From: Rodentolepis nana
Lineage: Eukaryota > Platyhelminthes > Cestoda > Cyclophyllidea > Hymenolepididae
Reading direction: 5' to 3'
DNA length: 18,612 bases
NCBI GenBank assembly: GCA_900617975.1
Contig: UZAE01000767.1
Span: forward strand, 1 to 18,612
The first letter of the stretch is position 1. Each line of letters starts with the position of its first letter. Below the pieces are notes generated by a model. That model made no database searches. It was given only the letters and a program-made list of their open reading frames with translations, and was not told where the DNA came from. The position numbers were made by a program, and so were the translations under genes. This document shows positions 1 through 8,043 of the stretch, one piece after another.

Positions 1-103
1 TTTATTTATAAAAAATGGCAGGCGTTTTAATAGTTATCATTAGCAATTTAGTCGACTTCGTGCTTCACAGAGGGGAGTAGGAATATCAAAGTGAGAAGAA
101 TTC

Positions 104-152
104 GGGAGGGGGAATAGAAGAGTGTAAAGAAGGGAGGGGGAATAGAAGAGTG
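104..152 (-). repeat. 21-nt direct duplication inside copy A
   Basis: GGGAGGGGGAATAGAAGAG plus two further bases (TG) occurs identically at 104-124 and 132-152, a 28-nt period. Copies B and D have a single equivalent, so this is a local duplication in copy A and explains its extra length. Replication slippage in a purine-rich tract is the simple explanation. Confidence 0.8.
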
Positions 153-278
153 ATTCACAGATGTAAAAGAAAGAGACAGACACAAAGGTCAGAAAGGGTA
201 AGATGGGTACTGTGTGGGGGTCGAATGTGACATACAGCGGGAGTGTGGTAGTTTGAAGTGAGAAGTCAACTGTCGGTT

Positions 279-350
279 AATAGACTTTTTGCCGTATGAT
301 TATACATTGCCCGGGGTGCACCACGAGGAAGTAAGTCTATCCCACACCCC
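279..350 (-). ncRNA. HDV-like self-cleaving ribozyme, copy A
   Basis: The parts in order on the minus strand from G1 at 350 are: P1 GGGGTGT; J1/2 GG; P2 GATAGACTT; P3 ACT; L3 TCCTCGT; P3' GGT; P1' GCACCCC; J1.1/4 GGGCAAT; P4 GTAT-AATC-ATAC; J4/2 GGCAAA; P2' AAGTCTATT. P1 is 7 bp with one U.G wobble at the inner end and G1 paired to C. P2 is 8 Watson-Crick pairs plus one wobble. The order and the L3/J1.1/4/J4/2 sequences are those of the HDV ribozyme class; the C of GGC in J4/2 is the expected general acid. Cleavage is predicted immediately 5' of G1. All helices can form, so this copy may be active. Confidence 0.85.
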
Positions 351-1170
351 AAATGGAAAAATTTTAATTTGATTAGAATTGAAATTTCAGAAGCAACCGA
401 TACTCTTAAAAATCGTAAGAGCTCTATTCTCTTCTTTATTGCCAAGAAGTATCAAACTTTGCAACATAATATTAAGAATTTCTTCCAAAATCATTGGATG
501 TTCGATTTGTGTTTTGGGGATCGTTTCCTTCCTAATATCTTAAATCCGTTCAAGCGAACTATACTTCCTTAAAATTGCAAATATTTCATGTTCGTGTTGA
601 CAACGAGAATAGATGATTATTGGAACCTACATGACTCGTGGAAGAGAATTACTTGTATTATAATGATTCACAACGACCTTCAAAAATGAAGCTGATTATG
701 GTTGATGTTCTATGTTTCTTTAACACAGTGGAAAGAAACGCTCGAAAAGTGGAGAATTACAAATGAAATCATGAGGTTGGTGAGATTTAAAAGTAGCATA
801 TATCTTAAACAGATTGGGCTTAAATACTAAATATAAATATAATTACTACAATATAAAGTGTTGAAGCACCCTGAAGTTAAAATACGAATTCTTTGTCACT
901 TAGACTCATTAGAAACCTTCCCTACTATGAGCTCACACAGGTCACCTTCTTACAGAATTGGTCCTCAAAAATCGTTTGCGAAAGAACAAGAAACTTCTGA
1001 GCGAAGCCAAACATTCTTGTAAACACAAGCCACCTGGTCTCTTTCCGATGAAGGAACTTTGCTGGGAGGAAAACTAGAAAGCTCAGAATGAATGAAACAT
1101 TCCAACGAACTCTTCTCAAATATAAAGTGTAAATTTCAGCTAATTTTTTTTATTCGCCCATCCTCTACAG
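351..1170. other. AT-rich non-coding spacer
   Basis: No reading frame here resembles a known protein; the longest frames (67 and 64 codons at 369-572 plus and 925-1119 minus) are low-complexity, frame-by-chance products. I see no repeat shared with the rest of the window and no RNA gene. AATAAA-like words are frequent but uninformative at this base composition. Confidence 0.6.
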
Positions 1171-1199
1171 TTGAGGGGATGTGATGTCTCTCTCAGAAA

Positions 1200-1585
1200 C
1201 TATAAAACAGAGGCTTAGGCAAAATTAAGACGTCTGCGAAGAATTAATGCCCGATGTAGTGGTTAGGCCCTAGTTGACAAAGGCGTATAGTCAATAATAA
1301 CCTATAGGGAAGACTAGGCCCCTAGCTACAACCATGGGAAGTTGAAAAATGGTCGCTAGCCAATTTGCAAGACTACACCAATCCCAACCTACGTTCGGAA
1401 TCTAACTCAGCAGATCTTAACCTGATGGGCTATGAGGCATTTGGTGCTGTAGAGAAAGTCACTTTTCTGTGAAAGCCAATCAGTCAAACGACGGAATTAG
1501 AATAAGTTCCCCCTTGGACGCCTCCCAGAGAAAGTGAGGAGCGAACTAACGCAATGTCGGGTTGGGGCTGGGCCTGTTGAAACTC
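1200..1585. other. GC-richer block of unknown origin, possibly a decayed repeat
   Basis: This stretch is visibly richer in G and C than its flanks and lacks the long A/T runs typical of the rest. It holds a direct near-repeat (TTAGGCCCTAG at about 1262, CTAGGCCCCTAG at about 1314), a TAGTGGTTAG word like a tRNA A-box region, and GTTCGGAATC that only loosely resembles a B box. The spacing between them, about 130 nt, is too long for a tRNA. No reading frame of 60 codons is present. It could be an old SINE or DNA-transposon remnant, or a gene fragment; I do not recognise it. Confidence 0.3.
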
Positions 1586-3930
1586 TATTTAGCACTAATG
1601 ACAGTCTTTTTTGTTGAAACCTCTTCAAAATTGCATTATTCCCTCGTAAATTTTCAATTATGGCGTTATCATGCATATTTTATTTCTAAAGATGAAACTG
1701 TTTTTAATTTACCGTGAATACTCTGTGAGCTCCCGCTTTATTACAATAATATGCTGAACGATTATATCACTTTAGATTTTAATTACTCCATTATTTTTTA
1801 AAACAATATATCTGTTGACTACCTTGCAAATATTTTATTTTAGTAATTAACCTTGTGACCCCCTGTAGCGTCTGGTGACGTCAAGTTTCAATTCACTCTC
1901 CATTCCATTCGACCGTTAACTCCTATGCAATTAGGTATCTATAATGTCCATAAGCTTTATTACTTAGTCAACTGGCAATAATTTATTCTCATATTCAAAC
2001 GTGAACACTGATAAAATGAATGCATAGACTGAATACATAGAATTTCTCCAGATGGGTGACTTTCCTCATTTGGGATACAGTGCGTTGCATTCATTAAGAA
2101 AAGTATTGATATTTCAAATTAGTATAGACCCTTGAAATGGAACACAATAATCTCGCGTAAGGAATATAGGAATTCTTAAATGAAAATTAAATGGAATTTC
2201 CGGAAATTTCCTCACAGTCTCAAATTTTAATAGCTCTACTTAAAAAATACCCAGTTGCAACACAAAGATAATCAATACCTTTGTAAATTGAAAGTCATTG
2301 GAATAAATAAAACTTAATTCAGCTGAATTTTCTTCCCCAATCATGCAATTTAAACATTATAAAAGAAATCACTAAATATCACCCTTTTATTCCCCATTCA
2401 AATGCATTTTTATTGTACACCAATCCACTTTCAAGTTAGCTTAAAAAGTCTGCCAATAATTGCCAACGCTGAATCAATTTTAGCGAAATTTCTCGCATTT
2501 CAACTTCCATTTCTCCTATTTCAGTGGTTCAATGACTTTTAACTAGTGGGTCGCTTAATGAATACAATAAATTGAAGCAATTTGCCCTTATTTGCATGCC
2601 ATTACTGAACAGAGCCCATAGCATTTTGAGCTCACATGAACTTGCTCTCCCTTCCCTCCAGTAACTTAATGTACCTTTAGTGGGGTTTAGAAGGTACACA
2701 AATGCCTCCCCTTTGGCCTTAGAAGTAATTAAGATAAATGCGATCATTGTGTCTGAAAAATTTATTACAGTCATCGAGAGAGTGAAGTCATAAAACTTTT
2801 CGGAATCCAGGAAGAAGACATTTTACCAAAGGGATCGTTTCTAAATCTTTGAAATTTTTTGTTCGATTCGAAATTCCAAGGTAATGATAGCTTATTCAAT
2901 CCAGGGTGCATCGAATCTAACAATAAAATGGAAATGTAAATTATATTTTTTCACCTCATTTTGAATGCATAGGAAATTGGAAATGGGTGTTTTTCCCCAA
3001 CTTATAAAGCAGCTGACGCCGTTCTGCAAAAATGAATACAATACATTAGATAGTCAATTTTTTCCGCACTAGTAGTCGGGCATTTTTTCGCACATTGTTT
3101 TTATCAAGTCAGAAGAGAAGATTGATGCAATTAAATTTAAGGGATATTGAGGAAGTTCCTTGTTCATGATATGAAATTTACTGAAATATGCTAGTCCCAG
3201 AAAGATTCCCAACGGTACCAGTTGGGGACAATCTTGGAATATTTACTTGAAATCAATAAATTAAATTTTCAATAAAAGTATTTCGGTGAAAATAAAACAT
3301 TGTACCATAAATTTGCAAAGGTTAGTAAAAATAGCCCTATATTTTGACAGGCATTTTGAAAATTCGTGAATTTGAAAAAGATTGACGTTTCTGGTTGAAT
3401 TATAGCACTTCCTAAGCACTACCGTTATTTTTTATTTCTAAGTAATCTTTTCGTGTGTTAGGGAGGCGTAATATGTAATTGTTGTGTTAATTAACCACTT
3501 TTTAGACGTTTTGCCACCTAGTTACCTGACAGATATTAAATATTGAATTTGTCAAAGGCATAAGTCCATAATGTGGACACTGATCCCCTTTAAATAAGTT
3601 ATCGTTAAATGTTCATCACCATTTAGTTTACTACAAGTTTCTTTCTATGAAATTCAATAGACTAATTGTGAGCATCAAAGGGGTGTTAATTTCAACTCTT
3701 TCAGAAGTCCAATTTTACTTGAGATAAAAGAAGACTTTACTTGATTGCTATTAATGCATGATAATCAACTTCCACGGTCAAAGAACTCACGTGATTCGGT
3801 TCTATTTTAGCATAACTTTAAAATATCATCAGATAGGGTATATAGCTATTAAACAATTGAACCCACGGCTGTTCATTCATCTCAAGAACAAGCGATCATG
3901 TGAGTCTATGTACATGACCCCTCCCTCCAA
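1586..3930. other. AT-rich non-coding spacer
   Basis: Stops occur often in all frames and no protein family can be recognised. The one 81-codon frame (2529-2774, minus) has no recognisable motif. The only local structure noted is a near-palindrome at 2193-2211. Confidence 0.6.
2193..2211. repeat. Near-palindrome of two GGAA(A)TTTCC units
   Basis: GGAATTTCC is followed directly by GGAAATTTCC, so the 19 bp reads nearly the same on both strands, with a central TTCCGGAA. The halves resemble Rel/NF-kB-type sites and the centre resembles a STAT or Ets site. With no gene nearby, function is unsupported. Confidence 0.35.
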
Positions 3931-3947
3931 CCCCCCCCCCCCCCCCC
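3931..3947 (+). repeat. Homopolymer C17
   Basis: An uninterrupted run of 17 C follows a CCCCTCCCTCCAA lead-in. It is a simple repeat and an assembly- and slippage-prone site. A 109-codon frame crosses it (3758-4087) and reads it as prolines, but nothing else in that frame looks like a protein. Confidence 0.95.
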
Positions 3948-5586
3948 TCCTATTTATCATCGCACAATCCGTCATACTTTTCATCAATTGGTGTCACACT
4001 CAATTACATGCCTGCAAATGTGTCATGTATGGTTCATTAAAATGGTATGAAGAGAGAACATCAGAAGAACTGTTTTTATATCGTTAAAATCTAACGTCGG
4101 CTATGTTATCTTAAATCCTCAATAGCACTGCAGTTGGATAATAGTTGATTCAATTTTGTTTAGAGATCGTGAATTCTAGTGTAGTTTTGGGAAATCAAAT
4201 TTGGTTTAGCAAAATAACCAATATTTTTCTAGTCTTTTCTATATAAAAATAGCCAATATCAGTAAGGAACACGGGTATTAGAAGGGAACTGCACTGAAAC
4301 TATAAGGTCTATCCATAAGCAACATTTCTAATTGTTTTAAAAACATTTTTTACGGCTTACATGATTTACGACAAGGTGTTGCTTTTTTGTATGCTACCAA
4401 AACATGGGTTTCTAAAGCCGTTTAGTGGGAATGGAATTTCCTAGCATTTACAATTATACAAGAAAAAATGTTGGCAGGAAGTAATGTATTTGGCGGTTTC
4501 TATCTTCGACTAGAGAGCAAACTCGTTGGAACAGCAAAACGAAATTCTTTTTGTTATGCTTCTGAAAGAGTGACTGCCCTTGTAAAATGAGTATCGGGAA
4601 AGTGGTTTGCTAATTTCTATTTATTTAAAACGTAGCATCACGCTACTTTACCTTCATTTTTAATAGTTTACATTATGGCGCAAATATAAACGAATATGGA
4701 CAATATTACTTAATTTAAAATGGCTAAAACTAGGCTAGAGTATTATAGATTTTTTTGAGGAAATTTTAACAAGCTGAATTAATGACTTCTCCTCTTTCAT
4801 TCACTTATTCATAAAAGTAAGAATATACGTTCCAATAAAAACCAATATCTAAGCATTTCGAATAGAAGTTTAATTTATCTCTATAATGCATGTTGGTCAA
4901 CGTGACAATTCCTCATTTTATTTCCCATTGGCCAATTCATCCTAAGCTTCGAAAGTTCTTTATGCACTTCTACAGCTGAGGAGTTTTATAACGACCACTC
5001 CAATATGAATGTAATTTTCTTTAGGAGAAGGTAAGAGTTTTTTTGCTTTTGGTAGAATATGACTCTAACTCTATATGAAACAACGTGTTGTTCCTAAAAT
5101 TGTCGGTGAAAATTTAGATTTAAAGTCAATTACATCGAATTAAAAAAAAATTTCCCTTTTCAGTATTTTTTAATTTAAAATCCAAGATTGTTAATTTGGG
5201 CTTCAAATCAAGAAACATATTGTACCTAGATGGTGCGTAATGTGAAGCTGGTAACTTCAAAGGAGATCTTGTAACACCTTCGGATCTTGACAGACTGTAG
5301 CTCTGCCCTCGTCTCATTCCTGAGATTAAACGACTTTTAAATGTCTTAACTCTTGCCTAAATTGCGTGCTTTGATTAAACTTTGAATTCGTGCTAGCTAA
5401 GTTTTAATTAATGTGAAGTTTGCAGGTTCTTTATCTTTTAAACATGATTTAAATTATATATTAATAATGCACTGCACTTTATTGAAATTCTAATGGCAAA
5501 ACAAACTGAACATTGGATATAATTTACTATTTAATTGCAGAGATAGAATTTGAGAGCTTTAACTATTAAAGGTAACGATAATTACG

Positions 5587-5590
<4 letters not shown>
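3948..5590. other. AT-rich non-coding spacer
   Basis: No recognisable coding, RNA or mobile-element signal was found. A 63-codon minus-strand frame at 5126-5317 has no motif and ends in a poly-K/N stretch produced by an A-rich tract. Confidence 0.55.

Positions 5591-5628
<38 letters not shown>
5591..5628 (+). repeat. (TG)19 microsatellite
   Basis: Nineteen uninterrupted TG units, with AC repeat on the other strand. This is a typical animal dinucleotide microsatellite and is likely length-polymorphic. Confidence 0.98.
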
Positions 5629-5633
<5 letters not shown>

Positions 5634-6310
5634 ATTAATTCGCATTTCATTTCGTGATTCAAATTAATAGAATTAACCCATAATGATAATTTGATTTAGT
5701 GACTTTCAAACTGTCAACTATGTTTAATGAGTCCGCTTTTGCATTCTGCAACCCAAGCTGAAGAGGTGGATTGCATTTTGGTTCAAAATTATCCCCAGAA
5801 GGAGACCAAGAGAGTATGAAAGTCCTCAATTAGTAAATGTAGTTCAAAAATGTGTACTTTAGAAGAAAAGGGAAGTCGCTGTCAATGTTTGATTCATGTT
5901 TTCAAGCAGGAATAGACCACAAGTGCAAAGATGTTTAAAGTTTTGAAACCTACCTCCATCAAACCTGTTTGGAATAGTTAGCTTGAAGGATGAGGGAACC
6001 ATTAAATTGAATTAAAAGGTGATAAAGTGAATGGAGAGTTAAACAATTTTTAACTGTGAAAATTATTTCATCAATTTAGACGCCTTTATTGACTATGTTA
6101 TAGAAGAGAATTTCTCTCGAACTGAATTCGGTGTAATTTAGCCAATAGCTAAAAGGATAAACCCCTGCACGAAAACATTGGTTAATTAATATTTATGCAT
6201 TTGTATTTTTTCACCTTTTAGTCAGATTAACATTGCGAATCTAAAGTTCATGATTACTTAATTGGATTTATATGGTGCACAAACATATCAGGGTTAAACT
6301 AAGCAATCTC
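5629..6310. other. AT-rich non-coding spacer
   Basis: I see no gene, RNA or repeat in this stretch before the GC-rich patch that begins near 6316. Confidence 0.55.
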
Positions 6311-6315
6311 ATGAG

Positions 6316-6333
6316 TTCTCGAACATTCTGGAA
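6316..6333. promoter_or_regulatory. Perfect four-unit heat-shock element
   Basis: The bases TTC, GAA, TTC, GAA occur at exact 5-bp spacing (6316-6318, 6321-6323, 6326-6328, 6331-6333), the alternating inverted pentamer array bound by the trimeric heat-shock factor HSF1. Three units are the usual minimum. All twelve specified bases match. A CCAAT box follows about 60 bp downstream (6393-6397) in a locally GC-rich patch, as in some hsp promoters. There is no recognisable downstream gene in the window, so it may be a relic promoter, an enhancer or a chance match. The site is symmetrical and gives no direction. Confidence 0.45.
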
Positions 6334-6341
6334 GGTGCGGT

Positions 6342-6376
6342 CGTGATGCTGATCGCGGTGGGGGGGGGGTCACGAG
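6342..6376. repeat. G10 run flanked by a 6-bp inverted repeat
   Basis: TCGTGA at about 6342 and TCACGA at 6370-6375 are inverted copies that enclose a run of ten G (6360-6369). The patch is strikingly GC-rich for this window. It could form a weak hairpin; no function can be assigned. Confidence 0.4.
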
Positions 6377-6390
6377 TGTAGGGACCTCTC

Positions 6391-6400
6391 AACCAATCAG
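6391..6400 (+). promoter_or_regulatory. CCAAT box
   Basis: AACCAATCAG is a good match to the NF-Y-bound CCAAT box. Short motifs like this are common by chance; it is listed because it lies close to the heat-shock element in the same GC-rich patch. A poor TATA-like TATTTAA lies about 30 bp further on, at about 6429. Confidence 0.25.
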
Positions 6401-6449
6401 CCACTGTAGGATCAGCTTATCAAATCTGTATTTAATGACTAAGCTCTGT

Positions 6450-6460
6450 GTCAATGCCAT
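6450..6460. repeat. Imperfect target-site duplication, 3' side of copy B
   Basis: GTCAATGCCAT here matches GCCAATGACAT at 6781-6791 at 9 of 11 positions. The two copies lie immediately outside the tail and the ribozyme end of copy B, as expected for a decayed duplication made by target-primed reverse transcription. Confidence 0.55.
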
Positions 6461-6489
6461 TATTTATTTATTTCAAATGGCAGGTGTTT

Positions 6490-6501
6490 TGATAGCTATC
6501 A
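6490..6501 (-). other. 3'-end hairpin of copy B
   Basis: TGATAGCTATCA is a perfect 12-nt palindrome that can fold as a TGAT/ATCA stem around a tetraloop. The same position holds TGATAAATATCA in copy C (7978-7989), TGATAACTATTA in A (28-39) and TAATAACTATCA in D (17939-17950). Many LINE/SINE pairs share a 3' stem-loop recognised by the RT, which would explain its presence in both coding and non-coding members. Confidence 0.45.
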
Positions 6502-6707
6502 TTAGCCATTTAGCCGACTTCACAGAGGAGTGGTTCATCAAAGTAGCAGAAAGTCGAGGGGTGGGGAACAGAAGAGCGATTCACAGATGTAAAAGAGGCA
6601 GACAGACACAAAGGTAGAGAAAAAGGTAAGGTGAGTACTGTGAAAGGGGTCGAATATGACAACCAGGGGGATCATGGTAGTTTGAAATCAGAAGTCAAAT
6701 CCCGGTT

Positions 6708-6780
6708 GATAGACTATTTTGCCGTATGAGTATACGTTGCCCAGAGTGCACCACGTGGAGGTAAGTCTATCGCTCACCCC
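6708..6780 (-). ncRNA. HDV-like ribozyme, copy B (weakened P1)
   Basis: The parts in order from G1 at 6780 are: P1 GGGGTGA; J1/2 GC; P2 GATAGACTT; P3 ACC; L3 TCCACGT; P3' GGT; P1' GCACTCT; J1.1/4 GGGCAAC; P4 GTAT-ACTC-ATAC; J4/2 GGCAAAA; P2' TAGTCTATC. P1 has two G.U wobbles and an A x G mismatch at its inner end; P2 keeps 8 pairs. The catalytic C of GGC is present. L3 has one change (UCCACG for UCCUCG). The fold is recognisable but activity is probably reduced. Confidence 0.82.
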
Positions 6781-6791
6781 GCCAATGACAT
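6781..6791. repeat. Imperfect target-site duplication, 5' side of copy B
   Basis: GCCAATGACAT begins at the base right after ribozyme G1 (6780) and pairs with 6450-6460. It places the 5' end of the inserted element exactly at the predicted ribozyme cleavage site. Confidence 0.55.
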
Positions 6792-7938
6792 CATAATCAT
6801 GAACGCATTTCATATCATACATTCAATCTCCTCCATTGCTAAGGCTTTGATCAAAGTTCATTCGTGTGGGAAAACGCAACAGTTTCTTTCCAATTTTACC
6901 GACAAAGTTATGTGCCAAAATAAAGGCGCCTTATCTTATTTTGAGAAATAATGATTGTTTCTTTTGACTACAACGTTATCCATGTATTTTTTACATAAAA
7001 AATCGTAAGGAAAATTGAAAAATGCCATTAATATCTTAAGTTGGTGTTAGAGAATATCTATTCCACTGCTTGAAAATAACTCTACAATTCAGTTAAAATA
7101 TTGGATTTTTAAAATTAATAACTGTATGCTTCCATAGTGTATGTCGCCAAGATTTATTTAAAAGGAAAATTTTTTATATTCAATGTTAGTTTTTTCTCCG
7201 TTTTCAACAATATTTAAACCACAGTGAATTACCGCTTTATTTACACCTTTCTCGTACTCTATGAAAGAAATATTTTTGATTCTAGCCCAACTAGCTGTAT
7301 TTTTTTGTTCAAATATCATATATAGTTTTAATAATTTTAACTATTTTTCCATTATTAATGTTCTACTTTCCATTCGTCATCAAAGTTTGCAAACTTATTA
7401 GTGTGACAACCATTTTATAAGAATTTCTTGAAAAGAGCGTTGTTTGAACTAAAAAAATTGACAAGTTAATAAAATTATCTAATCCACTGTTTCAAAGTAA
7501 TTAAAGTATTTATTAAAACAAGACTTCATATGTACTTGAATGATGTTCATTTATAAACTTTATTGGGAATGTGAATCGACTCTTTGAATGGATGCAACGA
7601 TTCAAAAAACTGATGGATTATTCCCAATATACTTTCCAGGCCAACATAATTAAATAAAATATTAGGAGTCTACCCATACACAATTCTAAGAACTCAACAA
7701 AATCATGCAAATGTTTATATTTATTTCTAAATTTTTTGTTGCTCAAAACAAACTGCTTTTTTAATCTTAGTATATGTTTTAAATATTCTTGCCTACTTAG
7801 TTTGTAAGGGTTCTGACTAAATTGTTAGAAGTATTAGTGAACCAAGAATCACAGTTTTCAATGGGAAAATGGTTCAGGGTATTCGTTTTCTTAAATGCTA
7901 TTTCTAGAAAACTTTAAGCTCCCTGCACTTATTTTAAA
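6792..7938. other. AT-rich non-coding spacer
   Basis: No gene, RNA or repeat is recognisable between copy B and the LINE fragment. Confidence 0.55.
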
Positions 7939-7950
7939 TATATATATATA
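7939..7950. repeat. (TA)6 at the LINE 3' junction
   Basis: Six TA units precede the TTTATTTATTT tail of copy C (plus-strand view). They match the (TA)20 at the far end and probably are the other copy of the split target. Confidence 0.7.
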
Positions 7951-7989
7951 TTTATTTATTTCAAATGGCAGGCTTTATGATATTTATCA

Positions 7990-8043
7990 TTAGCCCTTTC
8001 TTGCATCAAGGGCATCTTTGATGTGTTGGGAGAGAGTGGCTAC
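7990..8043 (-). pseudogene. RT frame remnant downstream of the stop codon, copy C
   Basis: After the TAA at 8044-8046 the same frame continues as VATLSQHIKDALDARKG and then meets TAA at 7990-7992. The text before it, GFRPQRSTNQ, and this text read as one continuous RT region preceding the palm motif A. The first stop therefore looks like a single later change (for example CAA to TAA). The frame then runs directly into the shared 3' end GGCTAATGATA, marking the deletion junction near 7995. Confidence 0.65.

Larger units (their letters stand above)
1..350 (-). mobile_element. SINE-like non-autonomous retroelement, copy A (3' tail cut by window edge)
   Basis: Read on the minus strand, the element starts with GGGGTGTGGGATAGACTT at 350 and ends in a TAAATAAA-like tail at the window edge. 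It aligns over its whole length with copies B (6461-6780) and D (17656-17980), roughly three-quarters identical by eye, and it shares only the two ends with the LINE fragment C (7951-9902). The first 72 nt form an HDV-like ribozyme. The middle part, with TTTGTGTCTGTCTC-type and ACATCTGTGAATC-type blocks, has no open reading frame. It is longer than B and D because of a 21-nt internal duplication. The 3' target-site duplication lies outside the window, so only the 5' boundary at 350 is visible. It is probably mobilised in trans by the LINE; that is inference from the shared 3' end. Confidence 0.85.
6461..6780 (-). mobile_element. SINE-like non-autonomous retroelement, copy B
   Basis: On the minus strand it starts with GGGGTGAGCGATAGACTT at 6780 and ends CCATTTGAAATAAATAAATA at 6461, about 320 bp. 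The first 73 nt form an HDV-like ribozyme. The body aligns with copies A and D (CTACCATGATCCCCC, TTTGTGTCTGTCTGCCTC, ACATCTGTGAATC, CCTCTGTGAAGTCGGC). The last 45 nt match the 3' end of the LINE fragment C, including the TGATAGCTATCA palindrome. Imperfect 11-bp target-site duplications flank it. It encodes no protein; the 60-codon frame across it on the plus strand is accidental. Retrotransposition by LINE machinery acting in trans is inferred. Confidence 0.88.

Noticed and set aside
279..350. Hepatitis delta virus or an integrated viral sequence
   Set aside because: Only the ribozyme fold and short loop motifs match. There is no antigen gene or other viral sequence, and the element ends, tail and target-site duplications show that it is a retroelement.
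369..572. 67-codon plus-strand frame
   Set aside because: AT-rich, no motif, no splice or promoter context; expected by chance.
1250..1400. tRNA gene
   Set aside because: A-box-like TAGTGGTTAG and GTTCGGAATC are about 130 nt apart and no cloverleaf can be drawn.
3758..4087. 109-codon frame with a proline run
   Set aside because: The prolines come from the C17 homopolymer; the rest has no protein-like motif.
6435..6617. 60-codon plus-strand frame
   Set aside because: It runs antisense through copy B and is not kept open in copies A or D.
6540..6660. RNA polymerase III A/B boxes in the SINE-like body
   Set aside because: A TTCGACCCC word in A and B resembles a B box only partly, it is lost in D, and no convincing A box sits at the right distance. 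A tRNA- or 5S-derived origin is not supported.
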